DNA from: Leptolyngbya boryana PCC 6306
Lineage (GTDB): Bacteria; Cyanobacteriota; Cyanobacteriia; Leptolyngbyales; Leptolyngbyaceae
Length of the DNA: 64,000 nt
Assembly (NCBI RefSeq): GCF_000353285.1
Contig: NZ_KB731324.1
Span: 824,577-888,576 of the forward strand
Direction of reading: 5' to 3'
Part shown: positions 27,234-35,546 of the stretch, piece after piece
How positions within the stretch are numbered: the first letter of the stretch is position 1
Layout of the letters: each line of letters opens with the position of its first letter
Made by a program: the position numbers and the translations under genes
The notes under the pieces: model-generated
The model's database searches: none
Told to the model about the DNA's origin: nothing
Seen by the model: only the letters and a program-made list of their open reading frames with translations

Positions 27234-28715
27234 GTGGTGTTTGAATGTTGGCTGAAGCCTGTGAAATTAAACTATAAACGCTTAGCACTCCTGGTACTCG
27301 CGATTCTGCTGATTGTTTCGTCCTGGTTGGGAATCGCATTCGCCCGATCCGGGCTGGACGTGCGATCGTTCCAAAAAGAAGGAGTTCCTCTGCTATATCT
27401 CGCTCCTCAAGGGGCAAAGACAATTCCAGGAGTCCTTGTGGCACACGGGTTTGCAGGTTCTAAACAGTTGATGCTCGGCTATGGGCACGTCTTGGCTCAT
27501 GCGGGTTATGCGGTCATGCTCTGGGATTTTGACGGGCATGGCGCAAATGGAACGCGCTTAGAGCGGTATGAGCTGCAGCAGAATCTGGAGAGGGCGTTGC
27601 AAGCTCTCCTGGAACAACCCCAGGTTGACCCAGGTCGTCTGGCACTGCTAGGGCACTCGATGGGCAGCGGGATTGTGATGAATGCTGGGATTCGCGATCG
27701 AGAACGCTTTGCTGCAACGGTTGCAGTTTCTCCAACGGGAGCGAATGTCACTCCCCAATCTCCGCGAAATCTGCAACTACAGGCAGGGAGTGGAGAGGGG
27801 CGATTTGTGGGGAATGCCGAACGATTGCTGGCACAAGCTGGGGGAGAAAACACGAATCTGGCAACAGGGCAGGGGCGGGAATTAGTTGTGATTCCGGGTG
27901 TGGAACATATCACCATCTTGTTTAGTGATGGGAGTCATCAGTCAGCCCTCCGTTGGCTGGATGCAGCATTTGGCAGAACCAGTGATAGCCAGTATCGCGA
28001 TCGCCGCATGGCATGGTACGGACTACACCTGTTAGGTTGGTTAATCGGATTAGCCGCAATCTCACCTCTTCTAACTCACCCTCCATTCATCCCCACAAAA
28101 ATAGCTCCTATCCGACAATGGACAGGCTTGATCGCTGCACCACTGGCGGCAACGGCAGGGTTAGTACTGCTGAGTCAGCGGTTTGACCTCCAGAACTTGG
28201 GTGGCGTTCAAGTTGGTGGAGCGGTTGGGGTCTGGTTTTTGATTGCCGGGTTAACCTGGCTGGGAATACTGGCGCGTCTACCTCGCCCTACCCTGCGTGC
28301 CGTTGGGCTAGGAATTATGCTGTTTGTCATTCTCTGGATTGCCTTTGGTGCAATGGCGCAGGTGGTTTGGCTTCAATGGTGGCTGATCCCAATTCGGCTA
28401 AGAGTGTGGTTGCCCGTGGCGATCGCCTGTTTCCCCTGGTTTCTGGCCGCGGGAATCGTGCAAGAAAATATTGGGGTCGGCAAACGCTTTCTCTGGTGGC
28501 TGGGGCAGAGCGTCGTTTTGATTGGCGGCTTCGTGTTGACGCTCAATTTCCTACCTCAATTGGGATTTATGTTTTTGCTGTTGCCACTATTTCCACTACT
28601 GATGGGGATCTTATCTCTGATTGCTGGTCTGTTCAACCAAGCATGGGTCTACGCGATCGGCTCTGCTTTATTCTTCGGTTGGTTATTGGCAGCGGGTTTT
28701 CCTCTTTCTGCCTGA
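27234..28715 (+). CDS. Alpha/beta hydrolase fused to a polytopic membrane domain
   Basis: The 493-residue protein starts with one membrane segment (LALLVLAILLIVSSWLGIAFA). An alpha/beta hydrolase domain follows at about 50-250, with VLVAHGFAGSKQ (oxyanion region), the nucleophile elbow LLGHSMGSG (Ser142) and a late His in PGVEHITI. The C-terminal half has about six hydrophobic segments (ISPLL..., LIAAPLAATAGLVLLSQ, VWFLIAGLTWLGILA, IMLFVILWIAFGAMAQV, FVLTLNFLPQLGFMFLLLPLFPLLMGIL). The hydrolase probably faces the periplasm. The substrate is unknown. The start is GTG at 27234; a second GTG at 27261 is possible. The sequence is GC-richer than the genes before it. Confidence 0.8.
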   Translation: MVFECWLKPVKLNYKRLALLVLAILLIVSSWLGIAFARSGLDVRSFQKEGVPLLYLAPQGAKTIPGVLVAHGFAGSKQLMLGYGHVLAHAGYAVMLWDFDGHGANGTRLERYELQQNLERALQALLEQPQVDPGRLALLGHSMGSGIVMNAGIRDRERFAATVAVSPTGANVTPQSPRNLQLQAGSGEGRFVGNAERLLAQAGGENTNLATGQGRELVVIPGVEHITILFSDGSHQSALRWLDAAFGRTSDSQYRDRRMAWYGLHLLGWLIGLAAISPLLTHPPFIPTKIAPIRQWTGLIAAPLAATAGLVLLSQRFDLQNLGGVQVGGAVGVWFLIAGLTWLGILARLPRPTLRAVGLGIMLFVILWIAFGAMAQVVWLQWWLIPIRLRVWLPVAIACFPWFLAAGIVQENIGVGKRFLWWLGQSVVLIGGFVLTLNFLPQLGFMFLLLPLFPLLMGILSLIAGLFNQAWVYAIGSALFFGWLLAAGFPLSA

Positions 28716-28800
28716 CCTGTATACTTTCAAATTCTCCCTTGAGAGCCAGTCTCTTTTGCAACGATTTGGTTACAGTAAGTAAAGTTATTCTCGTACTCCA

Positions 28801-29334
28801 ATGCAGTCTTTAACTGGGCTTGTCGTTCTTTTGTCCCTGCTACAGAGCTGTGCTTCCGCCCAGCCTTTCATTGTTATGAGTGATTTGCCAAACCCTTCTC
28901 ATGCTCAGTCACTAAAGACAGCCAATGTTGCAGCAAACCCCGATCGTTCCCAAAGAATTGAATTTAAGCTGAGCGACTATCAATGGCAAAACCGCATCTT
29001 GCTGGTCTTTGCCCCCTCAACCGATTCATCTCAGTATCGCCAACAAATGCAGGTATGGCAGGCGGATGAAGCAGGGACAGGCAATCGCGATCTGAAACTG
29101 GTGCAAATTTTGGGAACTGGAGAGAGCCAAGTTGATGGGCGATCGCTCAATTCAGCATCGGTGGAAAAACTAAGACAACAGTTTGGGATTACCTCTGAGG
29201 AGTTTGCAGTGATTCTGGTGGGTAAGGATGGTACGGAGAAGCAACGGAGCCAAGCTCCACTTGATTTAGCAGCGTTGTTTCGCACGATCGATGCGATGCC
29301 CATGCGTCAGCAAGAAATGCGTTCTCGACAATAG
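28801..29334 (+). CDS. Exported DUF4174-like protein
   Basis: The 177-residue protein has a signal peptide (LTGLVVLLSLLQSCASA-Q). From about residue 55 the DUF4174 pattern is visible: LSDYQWQNRILLVFAPSTDSSQYRQQMQVW, then NRDLKLVQILGTGES, EKLRQQFGITSEEFAVILVGKDGTEK and a short helical end. The domain has a thioredoxin-like shape without redox cysteines; the function is unknown. It follows the membrane hydrolase by 85 bases in the same direction, and its end overlaps the convergent small gene at 29307. Confidence 0.78.
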   Translation: MQSLTGLVVLLSLLQSCASAQPFIVMSDLPNPSHAQSLKTANVAANPDRSQRIEFKLSDYQWQNRILLVFAPSTDSSQYRQQMQVWQADEAGTGNRDLKLVQILGTGESQVDGRSLNSASVEKLRQQFGITSEEFAVILVGKDGTEKQRSQAPLDLAALFRTIDAMPMRQQEMRSRQ

Positions 29335-29534
29335 CCATTGGCAGGAATGCTGTTGCGATGTCTGATCAGTCTTCTGCCCGTCCCTAGGATGTTGTCCTTT
29401 ACAATGTCAGTGGCTTTGTCGGCTTCCATCAATGATCCCTGCGACAATACTAACCCTTTGTTTTCCTGTTCAATGCGTTGTTCTAAGATGGCTTCAATTT
29501 CGCTATCTGCCGGAAAAGATTGAGTCGTCGTCAT
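29307..29534 (-). CDS. Small protein coupled to the NACHT gene
   Basis: The 75-residue protein is acidic and helical in its first half (SEIEAILEQRIEQENKGLVLSQ) and basic in its second (RRLIRHRNSIPANGYCRERIS). ATG 29534 stands only four bases after the NACHT stop, and GAGG precedes it closely, so the two are likely co-translated. The C-terminal 28 bases overlap the convergent DUF4174 gene, and the last residues may not be ancestral. I do not recognise it. A small regulator or partner of the NACHT protein is one possibility. Confidence 0.5.
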   Translation of the reverse strand: MTTTQSFPADSEIEAILEQRIEQENKGLVLSQGSLMEADKATDIVKDNILGTGRRLIRHRNSIPANGYCRERISC

Positions 29535-29538
29535 ATCC

Positions 29539-32418
29539 TCAAGCTCCCTTCCGCCAGGCATTTGAGAATTCGGCATAAGACATCTGCTGAGCGCAGTATG
29601 ACAATAATTTGTGGCACTCATGCAGTTGTACTGTAGATTGCTTGAAAGATTGATTGAAAATTGAAAGATCTATGTCTGTAAACAACAAGCTTAATTGATA
29701 GACGACATGGCTTAACTGGTTTTCCAACATGACTTCTTTCAAATCTTCGACAACTCGTTTATGGTGAGTTGGAATCTTCTCGTTCAAAAGAATTTGCAAC
29801 AAGCAGTCGATCGCTCCAGGATGTCCAGGTTGGAGCGTTGCCAGTCGATAGGCAATTCGCCGTTGATTCGCCCAGTCTTTTGCTGTTAATAATCGTTGTT
29901 CTAATGTACTAATGAGGTGTTTTAGATCTTGCTGATTGGTTGTTTTATTTTGATGTTTTTGACTTGTTTTCTCAGACCTTCTCATTGGCTGAAGTACAGC
30001 ATTTGCAACACTGTTTTTTGGGTCAAGGATGATTAAGTTCTCTGCGGTTCGCAGTCGCAATGTGGCATTTTCGGTTGAGTGAATGATCTGCTTCAGGGTA
30101 GCGATCGCTTTCTCATGACCAGGATTGATTTTTCCCAGACTATAAGCGGCTCTCCGGCGAATATTGTCCTCCTGGGTTGATTCCAGAATCTCCTCCAGAG
30201 CAGTAAGCACAATCGGATGACTTGGCTCGATTCTGCCCAGGCTTTCGATTACTTGTAATTTCAGAGCTTCACTCTGTAGAGTGTCAATGAGTTGACGCAG
30301 GGCAGCGATCGCCATTGAATTACCTGGATCAAGCGTTTTACCCAGGGTGTAAGCTGCCTGCCAACGAGCAAAGGGATTTTCGGCAATCTGGACAAACTCC
30401 TCTAAAACCGAAGTTGCAAGCTGGCGATCGGTTCGCAGCAACGCGATTCTGGCTCCTTCACAGAGGGAAGCAGGAAATACCCCAAATCGCCATTGGAGAA
30501 GTTGAGCCAGGATTTTTGAGGCATGACCAGATTGGGGAAACTCTGCCAACCCTGCCGCCGCCAAGCAGTAAGCTCGATGGGAATAAAAACCGCCACAGCG
30601 ATCGTCAAAATTCATGAGGGCTGTGATCAACGCCTCTTTCTCAGCAACAGCAATATCCGTTCTCCCCAACCAGAGTAGAATCACCTCTCGCCAGGACGCA
30701 TGAAAGACTGGAAAATCGTGAGCCGGATCAAAGAAAAACTGCCAATCTGAAATGGCTTGTGCGGCGAAATATTCCTGGAACGTGGGGTGGTAAAAGGCGT
30801 AAATCTTCTCGCCTGTGGTCACTGAAATTCCAACCTGGTTAAGCCAACCCAGTTGTAATGCCAAAGTCATTAAGTCTAATGACCCTGCAAATGCAATTTG
30901 AGCGAAGGAATGGGACAGTCGAAAGCGCGTTTCCCTTTGCAACAGTGCCCGCAGCGCAACCTGCCCTAATGCCTCATTGAGTTGCTGCCGCTGGGCGATC
31001 GTAGTGGGAAAGCGATCCTGCTTCCATTCATAGAGTGTTTCGACAAATTGCCGATAGAGCAGGGATTTCGTTTGCGGTAATGCTCCTTGAGCTAGTGACC
31101 AGGAGCGGCAAAGCAAGGCTAATCGGAGAGGATTTTTGACCGCATCCCTGACTCGCTTTCGCTGAGGGTTGTTCAATTCTTGTTGCAGGCGATCGCCCAA
31201 CTCCAGATGATCCTGAAACCAGCGATCGATGAACTGACCCACCTGATCCCCATCAGTTCCACGTCCATAACTAAAACTGCGGTTGCAGTAAACTGTAAAC
31301 CCATCGAGGGCATTTTTACCACTGTCCCAAACATTCGAGCGGCAGGTCAGCATGATACGAGCATTGGCAATCCATCCTCGCAGATGACAGGCAAGGCTCG
31401 ACAGTGCGGTTGCCCCATCCATCGCCATCTCATCGATCGCATCCAGCAATAGCCACACTCGCCCCTGCTCAAACTGTTGGGCAAATGCTTCTTGAAGCTC
31501 TAGAGAAACACTAATTTTCCCAGTTGCCTGCTTCAGCCAGTCCTGTAAGAGGTAGCTCTCCAATGTCGCTCCCTGCAAATCTGCCAGGGAAATCCAGATA
31601 GGCAGTACCCCCTGCTCTAGCAGCCAGACGGCGATTTTTTGAAGTAGCGTCGTTTTACCTGCACCCGGTTCACCTACGATCGCGATTCGTTGTTTTTCGA
31701 GCGATCGCAGACGGTCAAAAAATTCCTCTAAAGAGAGGGTGTCTTCTGGCTCGTCTCCGTCCTCAACAGGTGAACCGACTGATGAGCGATCAGCTTTGCG
31801 ATGCCGCTGCTTGCGTTCGATCAAGCCTAGGGGAAGATAGAGTTCATCCAGGTTGAAGGTCATACCATCGCTGACCGTCAATGGATTAATCGTCAACCGT
31901 TCGTATTGCTGTAATTCCAGACTGTTACGGCAAAGTTGCCACCAGGAATCTTGCCTATCCGCTCCCGAATCTTCTGGTTCTACAGGTTCCTTGCCTGTCA
32001 CCTGCTTCGATTTCTGGGGGCGGCGTTTTTCCCATTCCTGCTCGAATTGACGCAGATTGGCTGGGCGATCGCTCCGCTTGTGCCAGAGGTTAAGGGTGAA
32101 GTGCCAAACTTCAGATCCACCCCTGTTGGGGCGATTGTCGTCTAGGATCTCTAGAAAATCCTCAAATCGCCGCAATGCCTCCTTGATCTGTTCGCCATTC
32201 AGCGGAGATTTCGCCAGGTTAGTCAAAGCCTCTAAGAACCGAACCTTTGTTCGCACCACTAACCGTTGCTCGGTCTGCCAGTGGGTCTGAATCTGCGATC
32301 GCAGCCCATCCAAAGCCACCTCATCACAGTCCACCTCGTCGTTTGCGTAGTCGAGCAGGGTTGTGAACAGGTGGAGCGATCGCTTTTTGGCTTCAGGTCC
32401 GTAACTGGGGCGTGCCAT
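29539..32418 (-). CDS. NACHT-domain STAND NTPase with HEAT-like repeats
   Basis: The 959-residue protein has an N-terminal helical domain of about 140 residues (YGPEAKKRSLHLFTTLLDYAND, the probable effector or adaptor part) and a linker. A NACHT NTPase follows: Walker A GEPGAGKTT near residue 247, Walker B VWLLLDAIDEM near 325, LTCRSN sensor near 357, and FYHPTFQEYFAA near 560. Helical pairs spaced by about 30-37 residues run from about 640 to 860 (ALRQLIDTLQSEALKLQVIESLGRIEP, ALEEILESTQEDNIRRRAAYSLGKI), as in HEAT-repeat sensors. Bacterial NACHT proteins of this design are often anti-phage defence ATPases. The gene is divergent from the tandem Y RNAs and rsr. No toxin domain is recognisable. 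Confidence 0.88.
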   Translation of the reverse strand: MARPSYGPEAKKRSLHLFTTLLDYANDEVDCDEVALDGLRSQIQTHWQTEQRLVVRTKVRFLEALTNLAKSPLNGEQIKEALRRFEDFLEILDDNRPNRGGSEVWHFTLNLWHKRSDRPANLRQFEQEWEKRRPQKSKQVTGKEPVEPEDSGADRQDSWWQLCRNSLELQQYERLTINPLTVSDGMTFNLDELYLPLGLIERKQRHRKADRSSVGSPVEDGDEPEDTLSLEEFFDRLRSLEKQRIAIVGEPGAGKTTLLQKIAVWLLEQGVLPIWISLADLQGATLESYLLQDWLKQATGKISVSLELQEAFAQQFEQGRVWLLLDAIDEMAMDGATALSSLACHLRGWIANARIMLTCRSNVWDSGKNALDGFTVYCNRSFSYGRGTDGDQVGQFIDRWFQDHLELGDRLQQELNNPQRKRVRDAVKNPLRLALLCRSWSLAQGALPQTKSLLYRQFVETLYEWKQDRFPTTIAQRQQLNEALGQVALRALLQRETRFRLSHSFAQIAFAGSLDLMTLALQLGWLNQVGISVTTGEKIYAFYHPTFQEYFAAQAISDWQFFFDPAHDFPVFHASWREVILLWLGRTDIAVAEKEALITALMNFDDRCGGFYSHRAYCLAAAGLAEFPQSGHASKILAQLLQWRFGVFPASLCEGARIALLRTDRQLATSVLEEFVQIAENPFARWQAAYTLGKTLDPGNSMAIAALRQLIDTLQSEALKLQVIESLGRIEPSHPIVLTALEEILESTQEDNIRRRAAYSLGKINPGHEKAIATLKQIIHSTENATLRLRTAENLIILDPKNSVANAVLQPMRRSEKTSQKHQNKTTNQQDLKHLISTLEQRLLTAKDWANQRRIAYRLATLQPGHPGAIDCLLQILLNEKIPTHHKRVVEDLKEVMLENQLSHVVYQLSLLFTDIDLSIFNQSFKQSTVQLHECHKLLSYCAQQMSYAEFSNAWRKGA

Positions 32419-32668
32419 TGTTAGGAGAATCGGAATTTGGAGACAACTTGAGAATATCTCACGGTTCTAACTCACATTTTCCCCCAGAAGCCAGGGGAAT
32501 TCCTTCGGTTCCACCATTCCCCTAACTTCAAGTCTGTTGTGGAGGAAGCCTTTCAGCCGTTTTTATGCCAATTCGCCTAGGGGAAGATGGACTGCCTATT
32601 CTGGATTCATCAAAGGGAAGGAGACGAGAGAAGGCTTCTCACCTCCTACCCCCCGACTTTCAACCCTG

Positions 32669-32790
32669 TGGCGGCTAGCTCAATCGTAGAGCGCCAACGA
32701 TTGCCCGAAAGGGACGCAGATTGAGGGTTATCGCTTTGGACGACTTCCCCCTTAATCGCCGGAGATGCGGGTGCAACCCCCGCGCCGCTA
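32669..32790 (+). ncRNA. Y-RNA-like gene 1 with tRNA-like module
   Basis: This is a 122-nt unit closed by a 7-bp acceptor-like stem (TGGCGGC 32669-32675 with GCCGCTA 32784-32790). T-A at positions 8-9 is followed by a D-arm (GCTC-AATCGTA-GAGC, 32678-32692). A T-arm abuts the acceptor strand (GCGGG-TGCAACC-CCCGC, 32767-32783). In place of an anticodon arm there is a 74-nt insert. It contains the hairpin CCC-GAAA-GGG and the element GAGGGTTATCGC, then the strand CCCTTAATC that pairs with GATTGAGGG. Bacterial Y RNAs of the YrlA type have exactly such tRNA mimicry plus a Ro-binding stem, and animal Y RNAs share CCGAAGG...GAGUUAUC. The Ro60 gene follows. ACCA is encoded at 32792-32795. Confidence 0.8.
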
Positions 32791-32800
32791 CACCAAACAC

Positions 32801-32922
32801 TGGCAGGTAGTTTAACAGTAGAACGCCTAAAACATCCTTGTTCATACCTTGCCCGAAAGGGACGACGAATGAGGGTTATCGCCTTCCAAGCGGGTGATAT
32901 GGGTGCAACTCCCATCCTGCCA
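32801..32922 (+). ncRNA. Y-RNA-like gene 2 with tRNA-like module
   Basis: The second 122-nt unit starts 10 bases after the first. Its acceptor stem is a perfect 7 bp (TGGCAGG 32801-32807 with CCTGCCA 32916-32922). T-A follows, then a D-arm (GTTT-AACAGTA-GAAC, 32810-32824) and a T-arm directly joined to the acceptor (ATGGG-TGCAACT-CCCAT, 32899-32915). The inserted part again has TTGCCCGAAAGGGACG and GAGGGTTATCGC. Stems differ in sequence from unit 1 but keep pairing, so compensatory changes support the structure. No CCA is encoded. It ends 39 bases before the Ro60 start codon. Confidence 0.8.
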
Positions 32923-32961
32923 ATTTCCAAACATTGCCCTGACGGGCTGAAGGAGGTTGTG

Positions 32962-34566
32962 ATGACTTACAAGTTTTTTGTCCAGAACAAAACGCAAACA
33001 CCGCAAAGCCAGCCGATTCCGGGTCGGGAAGCAGACATGATTCAGGGACGTTCCGGTGGTTGGATGTTCAAAGCCGACTTCTGGAGTGTGCTGCGTCGCT
33101 GCCTGTTGATTGGAACGGCTCAAGGAGCTTATTACGCAGGCAAGCAGGAGTTGACGGGTGAATTTGTCGAAGTCTTGAAACAGGCGATCGCTCTCAACCC
33201 CGATCGCGTTGCCTCAGAGATCCTGTATGCCAGCGATGGACGGGCAATCAATAACAGTGCGCCTCTGTTGGCACTGGTGTTGCTATCAATGGGTGAGACA
33301 GTTGAAGCAAAGCACGCTTTTCAATCGATCTTTCCCCAGGTGGTAAGAACGGGAAGCCACTTCTACGAATGGTTGAGCTACACCAAAGCAATGCGCGGGT
33401 TTGGAAAGATTGTCCGAGAAGCGGGTAAGTCCTGGTTATCAAACCCTGATGCAAAAGGGTTAGCATATCAACTGTTGAAATATCAGCAGCGCCAAGGCTT
33501 TTCTCACCGGGATGCGCTGCGGCTGTTTCACGTTAAACCGCCCACGGAAGACCACGACCAGCTATTTCAGTGGGTCATTCAAGGTTGGGAGAACCTACCG
33601 CAAGAAATTCCCTCGGATGCTCTGGCGCAAATCTGGTGGTACGAGTGGCTGAAGCGCAATCCAGAGAGAACTCAGGAGGCGATCGCCAAAGGTCGGTTAA
33701 CGCATGAAATGGCAGCCCCCGTGGGCAAAATGGACAAGCGGGCATGGCAACTCCTGTTCAACGATATGCCGATCGGAGCAATGCTACGAAATCTGGGATC
33801 TTTAACCGAACTGGATGTGTTGACGGCTGACAACCGCGACAACCTGAAGCGAGTGGCAAAAGTCCTCAACAGTGCGGAACATTTGCGAAAAGGACGTATT
33901 CACCCGATCGATGTCTTGAAAGCCCTCAAGACTTATCAATCCGGTGGACAGTTAGGACGCAGCCAGAAAACCTGGCAACCTGTTCCCCGCATTGTGGATA
34001 TTCTGGAGCAAGCTCTGGAACTTTCCTTTGAGGTGATGCAGCCAACGGGCAAGGTGTTTCTACATGCGATCGATGTTTCTGGTTCCATGTCTTACTACAG
34101 CGTGAGTTCGATCGGACTGACCTGCTGTGAGATTGCAACCACGATGGCACTGGCAACAGCAAAAGCTGAACCGCACTATGTCATTCGCGGATTTGCCACC
34201 GATTTCCGTGACCTGAAAATTACAGCACGGGATTCGTTTAGCGATGCGATCGCCAAAGCGAGCAACCAAAACTTTGGTGGAACGGATGCGGCAGTCGCGT
34301 ATGAGTGGGCAATCAAACACAAGTTCAAGGCAGACGTGTTCTGCTTCTGGACGGACTGTGAAAGCTGGGCAGGACGCAAGCATCCGAGCCAGGCATTAGC
34401 CGAGTATCGCCGTAAGGTGAATCCTGGGGCAAAAGCTGTTTACGTCACCCTGGCTCCCTACAATATCTCGCTGGTTGATCCAAAAGATTCAATGTCGTGG
34501 GATATTGCCGGATTTGATCCAGGAACACCTCGATTAATTCAAATGATTGCAGCAGGAGAGCTTTGA
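32962..34566 (+). CDS. rsr: Ro60/Rsr-type TROVE RNA-binding protein
   Basis: The 534-residue protein starts at ATG 32962, fixed by a perfect AGGAGG five bases upstream; any longer reading runs into the Y RNA gene. The TROVE HEAT-like ring occupies about 10-340 (FKADFWSVLRRCLLIGTAQGAYYAGKQEL, SHFYEWLSYTKAMRGFGKIVREA, VLNSAEHLRKGRIHPIDVLKALKTYQSG). A von Willebrand A domain follows with the MIDAS motif DVSGSM near residue 371 and GGTDAAVAYEWA. Ro60 rings bind Y RNA on the outside and misfolded RNA ends in the central hole. Bacterial Rsr works with PNPase in RNA decay or rRNA maturation under stress. The two Y RNA genes directly upstream complete the set. Confidence 0.95.
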   Translation: MTYKFFVQNKTQTPQSQPIPGREADMIQGRSGGWMFKADFWSVLRRCLLIGTAQGAYYAGKQELTGEFVEVLKQAIALNPDRVASEILYASDGRAINNSAPLLALVLLSMGETVEAKHAFQSIFPQVVRTGSHFYEWLSYTKAMRGFGKIVREAGKSWLSNPDAKGLAYQLLKYQQRQGFSHRDALRLFHVKPPTEDHDQLFQWVIQGWENLPQEIPSDALAQIWWYEWLKRNPERTQEAIAKGRLTHEMAAPVGKMDKRAWQLLFNDMPIGAMLRNLGSLTELDVLTADNRDNLKRVAKVLNSAEHLRKGRIHPIDVLKALKTYQSGGQLGRSQKTWQPVPRIVDILEQALELSFEVMQPTGKVFLHAIDVSGSMSYYSVSSIGLTCCEIATTMALATAKAEPHYVIRGFATDFRDLKITARDSFSDAIAKASNQNFGGTDAAVAYEWAIKHKFKADVFCFWTDCESWAGRKHPSQALAEYRRKVNPGAKAVYVTLAPYNISLVDPKDSMSWDIAGFDPGTPRLIQMIAAGEL

Positions 34567-34577
34567 CTTGCTTAAAG

Positions 34578-34611
34578 TTGGGAGTATTTTTTCAAGTGAA
34601 AGTACTCCCAA
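34578..34611 (+). terminator. Terminator after rsr
   Basis: The inverted repeat TTGGGAGTA / TACTCCCAA (9 bp, loop of 16) starts 12 bases after the rsr stop and is followed by TTTA. It is a plausible rho-independent terminator for the Y RNA-rsr unit. The T-run is short. Confidence 0.6.
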
Positions 34612-34643
34612 TTTATGGTTCAAAATGATGAGAAATAGGGAAG

Positions 34644-35429
34644 CTAAGCAGATGCTAGATTTTTAGTAATCTGCTCGAAAATTGACTCAAACTTATGCTT
34701 CGCGTTATCAAACTCTAGCACCTGCCAATCCGGGACAGAATCGCAATCCAGTTGTTTCGCATTCAGGTAAACCGGGTAGCGAACTTCAATTTGTAACGCT
34801 TCAACTTGCGGCATCTGACCGTAATGCCGTGTGATATGTCCACCACTAAACGCCTTATTGCGAACAACCTGATACCTCTGTGAGCAAAAAGCAGTGTCAA
34901 CGACAGAAATGAAGTGTTCAGAACAGGTTGCCCCATTTCCGTTCCCCAAACAGACTTCATCCTCAATTAATCCAAGGAAACTGTGTAAATCCAGCAAATA
35001 TACCTTGCCAAATTGCTCAATCTGTTCGTTCAGCAAAGTTTGAAGCTGTTGGTGATAGGGGCGATAGTATTGCTCCACTCGCTGTTCAACCTCTTCTCTT
35101 GAAGGCGGAGTTCGATAAATTGCGGTGTTGAACGCAGTCTTTTCAGCAACGACCGATTGCCAAAAGCTACCAAAGAGCGGTTCGTGGAGCGATCGATTGA
35201 GGTCAACTACGTAACGGCTATAGACAGCTTGCAGGACAGTAATGCCTAAACGGGGCAGAAAATCATAGAGTTTGTCGAGATGCCAATCTTGATTGGGTAA
35301 ATAGTGCTGGTGAGAAGCTTCTAATGTGTTAGTAATCTCCTTCGGTATGAGCAATCCACTGTGAGGCAGACTGGCGATAACCGGAATGGTGTGAGCAGTA
35401 GGTAAGTGCAGGAGGAAAGGGTCTGGCAT
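34644..35429 (-). CDS. N-formylglutamate amidohydrolase-family protein
   Basis: The protein of about 261 residues starts at ATG 35429 (MPDPFLLHLP); a start at 35498 would add 23 odd residues. Family motifs are visible: VIASLPHSGLLIP near residue 14, VVDLNRSLHEPLFG, YLLDLHSFLGL near 143, and FSGGHITRHYGQMPQVEALQIEVR near 190. The enzyme hydrolyses formylglutamate-like amides in histidine and related breakdown. Homologues in cyanobacteria without the Hut pathway have unproven substrates. It lies upstream of nothing obvious and just downstream of the THI5-like gene on the same strand. Confidence 0.82.
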   Translation of the reverse strand: MPDPFLLHLPTAHTIPVIASLPHSGLLIPKEITNTLEASHQHYLPNQDWHLDKLYDFLPRLGITVLQAVYSRYVVDLNRSLHEPLFGSFWQSVVAEKTAFNTAIYRTPPSREEVEQRVEQYYRPYHQQLQTLLNEQIEQFGKVYLLDLHSFLGLIEDEVCLGNGNGATCSEHFISVVDTAFCSQRYQVVRNKAFSGGHITRHYGQMPQVEALQIEVRYPVYLNAKQLDCDSVPDWQVLEFDNAKHKFESIFEQITKNLASA

Positions 35430-35546
35430 TGGTGGCTTAGTCAGTAGATAAATTGCTCGATCCTTAAATATGGGAAAACAGAGGGAGACCCAGAGCATTC
35501 CTCCGTATTTGCCACTATCAAGGTTGGAAGCACGCCTCGATGCCGC

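Noticed and set aside
32669-32922. Ordinary tRNA genes
   Set aside because: D- and T-arms and acceptor stems fit, but there is no anticodon arm of normal size; a 74-nt insert takes its place. Y RNA is the better fit, supported by the adjacent rsr gene.
34644-35498. Hut histidine-degradation operon
   Set aside because: Only the amidohydrolase-like gene is present; no hutH, hutU or hutI nearby.
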